Assembly (NCBI RefSeq): GCF_003046545.1
Contig: NZ_QAAA01000011.1
Location: 1-64,000, forward strand
DNA from: Rhodovulum imhoffii
Lineage (GTDB): Bacteria; Pseudomonadota; Alphaproteobacteria; Rhodobacterales; Rhodobacteraceae
DNA: 64,000 nt
Direction: 5' to 3'
Under the pieces are notes generated by a model. That model worked only from the letters and a program-made list of their open reading frames with translations, was not told the origin of the DNA and ran no database searches. Every line of letters starts with the position of its first letter. Within the stretch, counting starts at the first letter, position 1. Shown here piece after piece: positions 36,156 through 45,463 of the stretch. The translations under genes were made by a program, and so were the position numbers.

Positions 36156-36863
36156 ATGCGCCACATTCAGGCCCTGCTGTTCGACAAGGACGGAACGCTG
36201 TTCGATTTTCATGCGACATGGGGGGCATGGGCTGTCGGTTTTCTGACGGGGCTGGCCGGGGGGGACGAAGATGTCGCGGCGGAACTGGGTGCGGCGATCG
36301 GGTTCGATCTGCAGGCTGCGCGGTTCGATTCTGCCAGCCCTGTCATCGCCGGCACCCCTTGGGATGTGGCGCGTCTGCTGACCCCGCATCTGCCGGGCTG
36401 CGGGCAGGACGATCTGATTGCCCGGATGAATGCGGCGGCGGTGAATGTGCCGCTGCGACCGTCGGTACCGCTTGGCCCGCTGTTGCGGAGTCTGGCCGCG
36501 CGTGGTCTGGCATTGGGGGTGGCGACGAACGACGCCGAGGCCCCTGCCCGCGCGCATCTGGCGCAGGCAGGGGTTTTGGACCTCTTTGCCTGTGTCATCG
36601 GCTGTGACAGCGGTTACGGCGCAAAGCCCGATCCGGGACCCTTGCGGGCTTTCGCGCAGGGTGCGAGGGTCCGTCCGGCGCAGGTGCTGATGATCGGCGA
36701 CAGCCGACATGACCTTCGTGCCGGGCGTGCGGCGGGAATGGGGACCGTCGGGGTGCTGACCGGCCCGGCCCGGGCAGAAGATCTGGCCGATCTCGCCGAT
36801 GCCGTACTGCCCGATATAGGGTACCTTCCGGCCTATCTGGATGCGTGCCCGGCCCCCCCTTAA
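36156..36863 (+). CDS. HAD-superfamily phosphatase (phosphoglycolate phosphatase-like)
   Basis: A 235-residue HAD hydrolase with motif I 'LLFDKDGTLFDF', motif II 'GVATNDAE', motif III Lys ('YGAKPDPG') and motif IV 'MIGDSRHDLRAGRAAG'. The helical cap fits Gph/PGP-like enzymes. Substrate not certain. It probably shares a transcript with DUF3572. Confidence 0.85.
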   Translation: MRHIQALLFDKDGTLFDFHATWGAWAVGFLTGLAGGDEDVAAELGAAIGFDLQAARFDSASPVIAGTPWDVARLLTPHLPGCGQDDLIARMNAAAVNVPLRPSVPLGPLLRSLAARGLALGVATNDAEAPARAHLAQAGVLDLFACVIGCDSGYGAKPDPGPLRAFAQGARVRPAQVLMIGDSRHDLRAGRAAGMGTVGVLTGPARAEDLADLADAVLPDIGYLPAYLDACPAPP

Positions 36864-36921
36864 GCCCGCAGGTCGGCTGGTGTAGGCTGGTGCGGGGCAA
36901 GATACGGCAAGGAAATGATTT

Positions 36922-38691
36922 ATGCTCAGTCAGGACAGAACCATCATGGCCAACCGTCTTGGGGGCGGTTTCCTGGGGCTCATGGCAGGGGTTGCGGCGT
37001 GGCTTTTACTGGAGATTTTGCCTGAACATCTGCGTGAGGCCCAGCGTCTGTTGTTGTTCCTGGGCAGCTTCGGGGCAGTTTTTTTCGTTGCGGCGCTGGC
37101 ACTGAACGGGCCGCTGGCCTTGCACCGGGCACTGCTGTCCGCCGCGGTTCAGGCGCCGGTGGTGTCCGGGCTGGTGGTGTGGGGCAGCCTGCGGTTCGAT
37201 ACCGTTTCTGCCTATATGGACAAGCCGCATGCACCTGTGGCCTTCCTGATCTTGCTGTTCCTGCCCCTGCCATTCGCGGCGGCGGCCCAGCGTCCGGGGG
37301 TGGGATGGACCCATTATCCCACATTGTTTCACGCATCCTGGATGATCGTCGTGCGCTTTGCTGCGGCGTGGTTATTTGTCGGACTGGTCTGGGCGGTCGT
37401 GTTCTTGTCGAACGCGCTGCTGTCGCTGGTCGAGATCGATGTGATCGAAACGCTGATCGAGCAGGAGCCCGTACCTTTCCTGCTTTCGGGTGTGACGCTT
37501 GGGCTGGCGCTGAGTGTGGTCAACGAATTGTCCGATTACGTTTCGCCCTATCTCATCCTGCGGCTTCTGCGGCTCCTGCTGCCTGCGGTTCTGGTGGTGG
37601 TCGCGGTGTTCCTGCTGGCTTTGCCGCTGCGGGGGCTGTCACATCTTTTCGGGGCGTTTTCGGCGGCGGCAACGCTGTTGACGATGGCGGTGGGGGCGGT
37701 GACGCTGATCAGCGCCGCTGTCGATTCCGGGGCGGAACGGCAGGTACAGGCCAGTTGGATGTGCTTTGCGTGCAAGGGGCTGGCGCTGCTGGTGCCGGCG
37801 CTTGGGGTTCTGGCCGGGGTGGCGGTGTGGCTGCGGGTGGCGCAGTACGGGCTGACACCGGATCGGGTCGTGGCGGGGCTTTGCGGTGTGATCATGCTGG
37901 CTTATGGGGTGCTTTACGGGGTTGCCGTGCCCTGCAGGGACTGGGGCGTGCGAATTCGCCGGGCCAATACCCGCCTTGCGCTTGTGGTTCTGGCGCTGGC
38001 GGCGGCATGGTTCACGCCGGCTCTGGACGTTTATCGCCTGTCGGCGGAAAATCAGGTCGCCCGGCTTGAAGCCGGGAAGGCCAGCGCCGAGGAAATCGAT
38101 CTTTGGGCTATCGGGCGGGAGTGGGGCCGCGCGGGGGCGGAGGCGCTTGAGCGGATCGCCGGGTTGCGCGACCACCCGGAGGCCGGCCGCCTGGCGGAAC
38201 GGCTGGCGGTGCTGGGAACTGCCGAGAGCCGGTATGCCTTTGATCGGGAGGGCGAAGGCAATGATGTCTTGGCCTTGGCGGCGGCGGTCCGCGGGCAGCT
38301 TCAGGTACGCCCCGAGGGTGCGGTCTTGCCCGAGGGTTTGCTGCGCGATGCGCGCCTGTGGGAACTGGAGCAAATTCTGCAAGGCTGTGACCGGCGCACG
38401 CCGCTTGGAAACCCCGGCTGCGTGCTGCTGTTGGCCGACCTGACTGGTGAACGACCGGGCGATGAGGCCGTTCTGGTCGCGCAAAGCGACCGGGGCGCGC
38501 CGCTGATGCGGGCTTATCTGCGTGATGCAGAGGGGTATTCCATGCGGGCGCCGGGGTTTCTTGACGATGGACTGGCCTTTGATCAGCCTGGTGCCTTGAT
38601 CGATGCGATCCTGACCGGGGCGTTCAGGCTTTTGCCCCTGACGCTTCAGGCTTTGGAAGTTGAAGGCGGGCGCATTTATTTTGGGCCCTGA
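36922..38691 (+). CDS. DUF4153 multi-pass membrane protein
   Basis: A 589-residue protein with about eleven hydrophobic helices in the first two thirds and a soluble C-terminal region of about 200 residues. It matches the DUF4153 family (segment 'PHAPVAFLILLFLPLPFAAAA'). Function unknown. The ATG at 36922 has AAGGAA upstream; a second in-frame ATG lies 24 bases later. The next gene, the H-NOX-like one, starts 66 bases downstream. Confidence 0.82.
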   Translation: MLSQDRTIMANRLGGGFLGLMAGVAAWLLLEILPEHLREAQRLLLFLGSFGAVFFVAALALNGPLALHRALLSAAVQAPVVSGLVVWGSLRFDTVSAYMDKPHAPVAFLILLFLPLPFAAAAQRPGVGWTHYPTLFHASWMIVVRFAAAWLFVGLVWAVVFLSNALLSLVEIDVIETLIEQEPVPFLLSGVTLGLALSVVNELSDYVSPYLILRLLRLLLPAVLVVVAVFLLALPLRGLSHLFGAFSAAATLLTMAVGAVTLISAAVDSGAERQVQASWMCFACKGLALLVPALGVLAGVAVWLRVAQYGLTPDRVVAGLCGVIMLAYGVLYGVAVPCRDWGVRIRRANTRLALVVLALAAAWFTPALDVYRLSAENQVARLEAGKASAEEIDLWAIGREWGRAGAEALERIAGLRDHPEAGRLAERLAVLGTAESRYAFDREGEGNDVLALAAAVRGQLQVRPEGAVLPEGLLRDARLWELEQILQGCDRRTPLGNPGCVLLLADLTGERPGDEAVLVAQSDRGAPLMRAYLRDAEGYSMRAPGFLDDGLAFDQPGALIDAILTGAFRLLPLTLQALEVEGGRIYFGP

Positions 38692-38757
38692 GGCCACTTT
38701 CGCAGATCGTTAAGGAGATGCGGTTAAGCCTGTTCCGGGTCAAACGGGGCAGGATGC

Positions 38758-39339
38758 ATGTACGGTCTGATAAACCGCGCTTTTCAGTTCTTCGTGCGGG
38801 ATTCTTATGGAGAGCGGGCCTGGCTGGCAGTCTCGGGGTGTGCGGGGGTCGACCCGGCCGGATTCGAGGCGCTTGAACTTTACGAGGACGACGTGACAGA
38901 GCGGATGGTTACCGCTTTGTCGGGGGTTTTGCGGCTTCCGCCTTCGATGCTGCTGGAAGATTTCGGGACATACCTTGTTTCCCACCCCCGCCATGAATCC
39001 TTGCGGCGGTTGCTGCGTTTCGGGGGCAGCAGTTTCCTCGAATTCCTGTACTCGCTGGACGATATGCCAAGCCGGGTACGCCTGGTCCTGCCGGAGTTTT
39101 CGATCCCGGAACTGAAGCTTTGCCGTGAGGGGGGGGAACGTTTCGCCCTTTATTGCGACTGGCCGGGAGACCTGATGCGTCCCACGGTGGTTGGACTGTT
39201 GCGTGGGATGGCGGACGATTACGGGGCGTTGGTCTTGATGGATTTTCCCGAAAGCGGGGCGGGTCCGATCATGATCGAACTTCTGGATGGGCGTTTTGCC
39301 GACGGGCGCAGCTTTGCGCTGGGGGCGCGGCCGACATGA
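38758..39339 (+). CDS. H-NOX-like (HNOB) protein lacking the heme ligand
   Basis: A 193-residue protein that aligns along its length with bacterial H-NOX: N-terminal 'MYGLINRAFQFFVRDSYGERAWLAV', central 'FLEFLYSLDDMPSRVRLVLPEF'. In heme-binding H-NOX the proximal His stands in LDxxHxRV; here Pro104 is at that position. The YxSxR heme-propionate motif is replaced by Tyr132-Cys-Asp134-Trp-Pro136. It therefore probably does not bind heme in the known way. Its stop overlaps the start of an HNOBA-GGDEF protein, the usual H-NOX partner, so it likely still regulates that enzyme through another signal. Confidence 0.85.
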   Translation: MYGLINRAFQFFVRDSYGERAWLAVSGCAGVDPAGFEALELYEDDVTERMVTALSGVLRLPPSMLLEDFGTYLVSHPRHESLRRLLRFGGSSFLEFLYSLDDMPSRVRLVLPEFSIPELKLCREGGERFALYCDWPGDLMRPTVVGLLRGMADDYGALVLMDFPESGAGPIMIELLDGRFADGRSFALGARPT

Positions 39340-40328
39340 AGGGGCAAGTGCCGTGTTTTGCGCATGTAAGCATGCCGGTCCGGGCGCTGAACTCGCTGAT
39401 GCCGATGCATTTGTGGTTTTCCCCCTTGGGGGAAGTTCTGACCGCGGGACCGACCCTGGCGAAACTGGCGGGGAAGGCGGCGTTTTCCGGGATGCCGTTT
39501 CAGGAAGTGCTGGAGGTTCACCGCCCATTCCCGGTTTCCGACATGGCCGGGCTGACGACACTGGAGGGCGAGAGGCTGGGTCTGCGCCTGTATGCGCTGC
39601 CGGAGCATAACCTGAAAGGGAGTGTTGTCGTACTGCCCGACGGCGGCGCGTTTCTAAACCTGTCGCTGGGGTTGTCGGTGATCGAAGTGGTCGGGCGGTA
39701 TCGCCTGACTCTGCGGGATTTCGCCCCTTCGGAACTGGCCGTGGAGATGCTTTATCTTGTCGAAGCGAAAACGGCGGTTCTGGAGGAATACAAGCGCCTT
39801 AATACGCGTCTGAAGCGCGCCCGAGAGCAGGCGGAGGAACGTGCCGCCACGGACATGTTGACGGGGCTACGCAATCGTCGTGCCTTGCAGACTGCGCTTA
39901 ACGCTGCGGTGAACGGCGCGCAGCCTTTCGGACTCATGCATGTCGATCTGGATTACTTCAAACAGGTCAACGACAGGCTGGGGCACGCGGCGGGCGATGA
40001 GGTGCTTCAGGTGGTGGCACGCATCCTGCTGGATGAAACTCGCCGCAGCGACACTGTCGCCCGCGCGGGGGGGGATGAGTTCATCATTCTGTTCCTGGGG
40101 CTTGTCGATGCCCGTCAGCTGCTGCGCATCGGGCGGCGGATCATCGCCCAGCTTGAAGAACCAATCCCGTTTGGCGAAGACACCTGCCGGGTTTCCGCCA
40201 GTATCGGAATGACATTGTCCACCTTTTACACTCACCCGGATCCACGGCAGATGCTCAAGGACGCGGATGACGCGCTTTATGAGGCCAAGCGGGCAGGGCG
40301 GGGGCAGGTGCGGGTTGTACGGATTTAG
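39336..40328 (+). CDS. HNOBA-GGDEF diguanylate cyclase, partner of the H-NOX-like protein
   Basis: A 330-residue cytoplasmic protein. Residues about 10-140 match the heme-NO-binding-associated (HNOBA) PAS-like domain ('LMPMHLWFSPLGEVLTAGPTLAKL', then 'GVVVLPDGGAFLNLS'-like strands). A coiled coil (about 135-170) leads into a GGDEF domain with an intact active site GGDEF at 245-249 and an inhibitory RxxD site at 236-239. It should synthesise c-di-GMP under control of the coupled H-NOX-like protein (ATGA overlap). No EAL domain. Its TTAG end is shared with the convergent thioesterase gene. Confidence 0.9.
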   Translation: MKGQVPCFAHVSMPVRALNSLMPMHLWFSPLGEVLTAGPTLAKLAGKAAFSGMPFQEVLEVHRPFPVSDMAGLTTLEGERLGLRLYALPEHNLKGSVVVLPDGGAFLNLSLGLSVIEVVGRYRLTLRDFAPSELAVEMLYLVEAKTAVLEEYKRLNTRLKRAREQAEERAATDMLTGLRNRRALQTALNAAVNGAQPFGLMHVDLDYFKQVNDRLGHAAGDEVLQVVARILLDETRRSDTVARAGGDEFIILFLGLVDARQLLRIGRRIIAQLEEPIPFGEDTCRVSASIGMTLSTFYTHPDPRQMLKDADDALYEAKRAGRGQVRVVRI

Positions 40329-40765
40329 CGCCCGGTCTCGACCGGAACCATCGTCCCCAGCAGGGTTGCGGAGTGGGTGGAGTGCCCGTTTTCCAGAGCG
40401 AAGACCTCGGCACGGACGATGATCAGCCGACGACCGGGTTTGATGACTTCGGCCCGTGCGGTGAGGCGATCCCCCCGGGCGGGGGCCAGAAGGTGAATCT
40501 TGATCTCGCTGGTCAGAACGTCCCAGCCTTCCGGCAGCAGGGTCATTGCGCTGTATCCTCCGGCGGTGTCGCCCAGGGCGAAGCTGAGCGCGGCATGGCC
40601 ATAACCGTTTTGCTGGGTCGTATGGGGCGCGACAGGGGCGGTGACGCAGACGCGGCCGGGTTCGATCCCGGTCAGTTCGGCGCCAAGGGTCGTCATCATA
40701 CCCTGAAGGGCGAAGTTGGCGCGCACACGTTCTGCAAAGGCCGGAGTCTTGGGTTCGAATGTCAT
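40325..40765 (-). CDS. PaaI-type hotdog thioesterase
   Basis: A 146-residue hotdog protein. 'HTTQQNGYGHAALSFALGDTAGGYSAMTLLPEGWDVLTSEIKIHLLAPARGDRLTARAEVIKPGRRL' is the characteristic PaaI/YbgC-like core, the active-site region being around 'QNGYGHAAL'. It probably cleaves an acyl- or aryl-CoA; substrate unknown. The ATG at 40763-40765 follows GGGAGGAAAC. Confidence 0.88.
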   Translation of the reverse strand: MTFEPKTPAFAERVRANFALQGMMTTLGAELTGIEPGRVCVTAPVAPHTTQQNGYGHAALSFALGDTAGGYSAMTLLPEGWDVLTSEIKIHLLAPARGDRLTARAEVIKPGRRLIIVRAEVFALENGHSTHSATLLGTMVPVETGR

Positions 40766-41069
40766 GTTGTTTCCTCCCGGCGCTTGCGTACCGCTAGCGG
40801 CGGAGCAAGGGAACATGTGACCTGACGTCGGGCTGCGTGAAAGGAAGGGCTGGAATATAGTTCTTGTTTTTCAAAACGTTGATATTTCCAATAAAACAAC
40901 CTTACAGAGAATATGACGCAGATAAATCGCGCACAAGAGTTGTGTAAAAAAGAACAGAAAATACAATATGACGCATCAAATGTGCGTTGAATGTAAAACT
41001 TATAAGACACAGATATCGTCTATGGGGCCGCGATGCGCCCCAACGGTATCAAGCCAAAGGAGGCTACCC
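40766..41069. other. AT-rich intergenic region with an 11-base direct repeat
   Basis: A 304-base region clearly richer in A/T than its surroundings, between a divergent thioesterase gene and a secreted-protein gene. It holds AATATGACGCA twice (40910-40920 and 40965-40975, 55 bases apart) and, with the second copy, the short inverted repeat ACGCA-N7-TGCGT (40971-40987). Probable promoters for both genes; no coding sequence seen. Confidence 0.4.
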
Positions 41070-41444
41070 ATGAAACGTTTCGCCCTGACCGCCGCGATCG
41101 CCCTGACCGCTGCCGCACCCGCCCTGGCGCAGACCCAGCTGGAAAAAAACCTTGGCGTGGAGCCCGGAGTGTACACCCCGAATGAGCTGGCCCGCATGAA
41201 AGTTGCAGTTGAACAGACCGGAAACGACGCCATGATCTGGCTGGACGGTGCGAAGGCTGCGGCCCTTTCGACCCGTGCGCTCATCAATGATGAGGCCCAG
41301 CGCATCCTGCGTGCCGAGCGGGCCAACTCTGACGATGGTATCGATCGGCTGTTCGCCAACACCGCTGCGTTCAACCCGGTGTCGGTCCCCCATGTCAATG
41401 CACGGGCCGAGGCGATTGCCACCGAGATCGCCGACCTGGATTGA
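41070..41444 (+). CDS. secreted hypothetical protein (124 aa)
   Basis: A 124-residue protein with a clear signal peptide (MKRFALTAAIALTAAAPALAQ, cut after ALA). The mature part is helical with no cysteines: 'TQLEKNLGVEPGVYTPNELARMKVAVEQ'. No family recognised; similar short periplasmic proteins occur in Roseobacters. GGAGG stands ten bases before the ATG. A bidirectional terminator follows. Confidence 0.8.
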   Translation: MKRFALTAAIALTAAAPALAQTQLEKNLGVEPGVYTPNELARMKVAVEQTGNDAMIWLDGAKAAALSTRALINDEAQRILRAERANSDDGIDRLFANTAAFNPVSVPHVNARAEAIATEIADLD

Positions 41445-41460
41445 CCGGATTGAATCGAAC

Positions 41461-41481
41461 GGGGGCGCTGAAAGCGCCCCC
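41461..41481. terminator. bidirectional hairpin terminator
   Basis: GGGGGCGCT-GAA-AGCGCCCCC is a perfect 9-bp stem in the 45 bases between two convergent genes (secreted protein and scoB). It may terminate both transcripts; only short T/A tracts are present. Confidence 0.6.
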
Positions 41482-41489
41482 GTCCCATT

Positions 41490-42116
41490 TCACAGGATCT
41501 TTGCTTCGGTCGCCGCGCGGATTTCCGCTTCCGAGACGCCGTCGGCGCATTCCAGGATTTTCAGGCCGCCCTCCACCACGTCCAGAACGCCCAGATTGGT
41601 TATGATGCGGTCAACCACGCCCTTGCCCGTCAGCGGCAAGGTGCACTCTTTCAGAAGCTTGCTGTCCCCGTGCTTGTTGGTGTGGTCCATCACCACCACA
41701 ACGCGCCGCACCCCGGCAACAAGATCCATTGCACCGCCCATGCCCTTGACGAGTTTTCCGGGAATCATCCAGTTCGCGAGGTCGCCGTTCTCAGCCACTT
41801 CCATGGCCCCCAGAATGGCCATGGCGATCTTGCCGCCGCGGATCATCGCGAAACTGGCGGCGCTGTCGAAATAGGCCGAATGGGGCAATTCGGTGATGGT
41901 TTGCTTTCCGGCATTGATCAGGTCGGCGTCGATTTCCGTCTCGGTGGGAAAGGGGCCGATGCCCAGCATCCCGTTTTCCGATTGCAGTGTGACGTGCACG
42001 CCCTCGGGGATGTAGTTGGCCACCAGCGTCGGAATGCCGATGCCAAGGTTTACGTACATCCCGTCTTCCAGTTCCTGCGCGGCGCGCGCTGCCATCTGGT
42101 TGCGGTCCCAAGCCAT
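41490..42116 (-). CDS. scoB: 3-oxoacid CoA-transferase subunit B
   Basis: A 208-residue CoA-transferase beta subunit. The catalytic glutamate is in '[11 protein letters not shown]'. '[19 protein letters not shown]', '[24 protein letters not shown]' and '[18 protein letters not shown]' are typical of SCOT B (ScoB). With subunit A it moves CoA from succinyl-CoA to acetoacetate. GGGGAGGC precedes the ATG at 42116, 14 bases after scoA. Confidence 0.93.
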   Translation of the reverse strand: MAWDRNQMAARAAQELEDGMYVNLGIGIPTLVANYIPEGVHVTLQSENGMLGIGPFPTETEIDADLINAGKQTITELPHSAYFDSAASFAMIRGGKIAMAILGAMEVAENGDLANWMIPGKLVKGMGGAMDLVAGVRRVVVVMDHTNKHGDSKLLKECTLPLTGKGVVDRIITNLGVLDVVEGGLKILECADGVSEAEIRAATEAKIL

Positions 42117-42130
42117 GATGTTGCCTCCCC

Positions 42131-42826
42131 TCAAGCGGCACGCGTGGTGCGCTGTTCGATGCGTTTTTCGTGTTCGCCCTGGATCAGGCGGTGCACGTAG
42201 ATACCGGGCAGATGGATCTGGTCGGGATCGAGGCTGCCGGTGGGCACGATCTCCTCCACCTCGCAGACACAGACCTTGCCGCACATCGCCGCCGGCGGGT
42301 TGAAGTTTCGGGCGGTCTTGCGGAACACGAGGTTGCCGGTTGCATCGGCTTTCCAGGCCTTCACGATCGACAGGTCCGCGACGATCCCACGTTCGAGGAT
42401 GTAGGTTTCGCCGTCGAAGTCCTTGTGTTCCTTGCCTTCGGCGATCACGGTTCCCACGCCGGTTTTCGTGTAGAAGCCCGGAATGCCCGCGCCCCCCGCA
42501 CGCATCCGTTCGGCCAGTGTACCCTGGGGGTTGAACTCCAGCTCCAGCTCACCGCTGAGGTATTGCCGCATGAATTCGGCGTTTTCGCCCACATAGGACG
42601 ACATCATCTTCTTGACCTGCCGGGATTGCAGCAGCACGCCCAGTCCGAAATCGTCAACGCCGGCGTTGTTCGAGGCGACTGTCAGGTCTTTCGTCCCTTG
42701 CTTGCGAATGGCCTCGATCAACAGTTCGGGGATGCCGCACAGGCCAAATCCCCCGGCGGCTATGGTCATCCCGTCGAAAAGCAACCCGTCAAGGGCAGCT
42801 TCGGCGCTGTCATAGATCTTTCTCAT
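42131..42826 (-). CDS. scoA: 3-oxoacid CoA-transferase subunit A
   Basis: A 231-residue CoA-transferase alpha subunit ('[18 protein letters not shown]', '[17 protein letters not shown]', '[24 protein letters not shown]'). Forms the succinyl-CoA:3-ketoacid transferase with the following scoB. It ties ketone-body or PHB-derived acetoacetate to central metabolism. GGGGGAG stands upstream of the ATG at 42826. Confidence 0.93.
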   Translation of the reverse strand: MRKIYDSAEAALDGLLFDGMTIAAGGFGLCGIPELLIEAIRKQGTKDLTVASNNAGVDDFGLGVLLQSRQVKKMMSSYVGENAEFMRQYLSGELELEFNPQGTLAERMRAGGAGIPGFYTKTGVGTVIAEGKEHKDFDGETYILERGIVADLSIVKAWKADATGNLVFRKTARNFNPPAAMCGKVCVCEVEEIVPTGSLDPDQIHLPGIYVHRLIQGEHEKRIEQRTTRAA

Positions 42827-42893
42827 GGAAGTCTCCCCCTTCATGATCTGCCGAAGTTGTGGCGAAGGGGGGGAGGGCTGTCAACGTGTCGCG

Positions 42894-45383
42894 CTACGTC
42901 TTCTTGCGGGACCCCTTGGCGGCCTTTTCCGAGATGAGCTGCACGGCCATTTCCAGAGTGATCTCCGCAGGGTCGGTCCCCTTGGGAAGGGTGGCATTGA
43001 TTTTGTCCCATTTCACGTAAGGCCCATAGCGCCCGTCCATCACGTTGACGGCTCCGCCCTTTTCCGGATGTTCGCCCAACTCTCTAAGGGGTTTTGCGGT
43101 GCTCCGCCCGCGGGGTTTTTTCTGGGCGAGAATCTCTACCGCACGGTTCATTCCGACGGTGAAGACTTCCTCCACATCGGGCAGGTTGGCGTATTTGCGC
43201 CCATGGCGGACATAGGGGCCATAGCGCCCGATTCCGGCCTCGACGGGTTCGCCGTCCTCGGGGTGCCGGCCGATCTCCCGCGGGAGGCTCAGCAGCATCC
43301 GGGCCTTTTCCAGGTCGATCTCTTCGGGGGACCAGCCCTTGGGCAGGCTGGCGCGGGGCGGCTTGGGGGACTCTTCGCTCGCCTCGCCGCGCTGCACATA
43401 GGGACCAAAGCGGCCTACGCGCAGGGTGATTTCATCCTCGCCATCATGGCCCAGCACCTTACCGTCCAGCTCTGAGCCGTCCTCACCGTTGGGGGCGGAG
43501 AGGGGGCGGGTGAACCGGCATTCCGGATAATTCGAACATCCGATGAACGCCCCGCCCGAACGCGCGGTTTTCAGGTTCAGCCGCCCGGCTCCGCATTTGG
43601 GGCAAAGGCGAGGGTCGCCGCCTTCGTCGCGGGGGGGGTAAAGATGGGGGGCCAGCACCTCGTCGATCTTCTCCAGCACCTCGGAGATGCGCAAATCGGA
43701 GGTTTCCCCGATTGCCGCCGAGAAATCGCGCCAGAACCGGCCCAGAACGTCGAGGTAATCGCGTTCGCCGGCGGACACGTCGTCCAGCTGTTCCTCAAGA
43801 TCGGCGGTGAATTCATAGCCGACGTAGCGGCGGAAATAGTTGCTCAGGAAAGCGGTGACCAGACGCCCCTTGTCCTCGGGGATCAGGCGGTTCTTGTCCT
43901 TGCGAACATAGCCGCGGTCCTGAATTGTCGTCACGATGCTGGCATAGGTCGACGGACGGCCGATGCCCAGTTCCTCCATCCGTTTCACCAGTGTCGCTTC
44001 CGTATAACGCGGCGGCGGCTGGGTGAAATGCTGTTCGGGTTGAACCTGCCGCTTTTCGGCGGGTTCACCCCGGGCGATCTGCGGCAGGCGCTTGTCATCG
44101 TCATCGACGACATCGTCGCGCCCTTCCTCGTAAACCCGCAAGAACCCGTCGAACAGGACCACCTGACCGGTTGCGCGCAACCCAACCTGCCCGTCGGCGC
44201 TGGCGATGTCGACGGTGGTGCGCTCCAGCCGGGCGGCTTCCATCTGGCTGGCGAGGGTGCGCTTCCAGATCAGATCGTAAAGCTTTTTCTGGTCTGCGTC
44301 GGTTACTTTCAGGCGCGCAGCGTCCAGCGTCATGTCGGTGGGGCGGATACATTCGTGCGCTTCCTGCGCATTTTTCGCCTTGTTCTTGTACATGCGCGGC
44401 GACTTGGGCACGTAATCCGCGCCGTAACGGTCCTTGATGGCGTCTCGTGCGGCCATGACTGCCTCGGGGGCCATGTCGATGCCGTCGGTCCGCATGTAGG
44501 TAATATAGCCCGCTTCATAAAGCCGCTGCGCCGCTTGCATCGTCTGGCGTGCGCCAAAACCGAACTTGCGGCTGGCGTCCTGCTGCAGGGTCGAGGTCAT
44601 GAACGGCGCAGAGGGGTTGCGGTTGGCGGGTTTGGCCTCTACCCCGGTGACGGTCAAGTCCCGGCTGCGTACCGCCTGCACGGCCATCTCAGCTGCGGTT
44701 TCGGTCTCGATGTCATATTTTTCAAGCTTCTTGCCCGCAAGCGTGACAAGCCGTGCCTCATAGTCCTGCCCGCGGGGGGTGCGTAGCGCGGCCCTGACCG
44801 ACCAGTACTCGCGCGCCCGGAAGGCTTCGATTTCCATTTCCCGTTCAACGATCAGACGCAGGCAGACCGACTGTACCCGCCCGGCCGATTTTGCTCCCGG
44901 CAGCTTGCGCCACAGCACCGGCGAAAGGTTGAACCCCACAAGGTAATCCAGGGCCCGGCGGGCGAGATAGGCATCGACCAGCGGCTTGTCGATCTGGCGC
45001 GGGGCCTCCATCGCCGTGGTCACGGCGGATTTCGTGATGGCGTTGAACACCACGCGCTTGACATCGGTGCTTTTCTTGATGGCGCGGCGCTTACGCAGGG
45101 CTTCCTCAAGGTGCCAGCTGATCGCCTCTCCTTCACGGTCGGGGTCGGTGGCGAGAATCAGCGTGTCGTCGTCTTTCAGCGCGTCGGCAATGGCCTTGAC
45201 GTGTTTGCGGGAGTCGGTGGCGATCTCCCACGTCATATCGAAATTGTTGTCCGGGTCGACCGAACCATCCTTTGGCGGCAGGTCGCGCACATGGCCATAA
45301 GACGCGAGAACCGTGTAGTTCGGCCCCAGATACTTGTTGATTGTCTTGGCTTTGGCAGGCGACTCTACAACAACGACAGGCAT
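42894..45383 (-). CDS. topA: TopA, DNA topoisomerase I
   Basis: An 829-residue type IA topoisomerase. Toprim residues are in 'VVVESPAKAKTI' and 'LATDPDREGEAI', and the nicking tyrosine is Tyr296 in 'YITYMRTD'. After the core come one zinc ribbon ('CPKCGAGRL...CSNYPEC', about residues 592-620) and three tandem 'R(F/Y)GPYV' repeats to the C terminus, a normal alphaproteobacterial layout. It relaxes negative supercoils. It is downstream of dprA in the same direction (80-base gap). Confidence 0.97.
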   Translation of the reverse strand: MPVVVVESPAKAKTINKYLGPNYTVLASYGHVRDLPPKDGSVDPDNNFDMTWEIATDSRKHVKAIADALKDDDTLILATDPDREGEAISWHLEEALRKRRAIKKSTDVKRVVFNAITKSAVTTAMEAPRQIDKPLVDAYLARRALDYLVGFNLSPVLWRKLPGAKSAGRVQSVCLRLIVEREMEIEAFRAREYWSVRAALRTPRGQDYEARLVTLAGKKLEKYDIETETAAEMAVQAVRSRDLTVTGVEAKPANRNPSAPFMTSTLQQDASRKFGFGARQTMQAAQRLYEAGYITYMRTDGIDMAPEAVMAARDAIKDRYGADYVPKSPRMYKNKAKNAQEAHECIRPTDMTLDAARLKVTDADQKKLYDLIWKRTLASQMEAARLERTTVDIASADGQVGLRATGQVVLFDGFLRVYEEGRDDVVDDDDKRLPQIARGEPAEKRQVQPEQHFTQPPPRYTEATLVKRMEELGIGRPSTYASIVTTIQDRGYVRKDKNRLIPEDKGRLVTAFLSNYFRRYVGYEFTADLEEQLDDVSAGERDYLDVLGRFWRDFSAAIGETSDLRISEVLEKIDEVLAPHLYPPRDEGGDPRLCPKCGAGRLNLKTARSGGAFIGCSNYPECRFTRPLSAPNGEDGSELDGKVLGHDGEDEITLRVGRFGPYVQRGEASEESPKPPRASLPKGWSPEEIDLEKARMLLSLPREIGRHPEDGEPVEAGIGRYGPYVRHGRKYANLPDVEEVFTVGMNRAVEILAQKKPRGRSTAKPLRELGEHPEKGGAVNVMDGRYGPYVKWDKINATLPKGTDPAEITLEMAVQLISEKAAKGSRKKT

Positions 45384-45463
45384 GAAATTCCTTTCGACTC
45401 GGGCGTGGCCCTTGGCGGCGCAAGATGTGGGGGGTGCGTGCGGAATGTCAATGCCGCAGGGGG

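Noticed and set aside
38758-39339. Calling the protein a functional heme NO sensor
   Set aside because: The proximal His and the YxSxR residues are missing, so ordinary H-NOX chemistry is unlikely.
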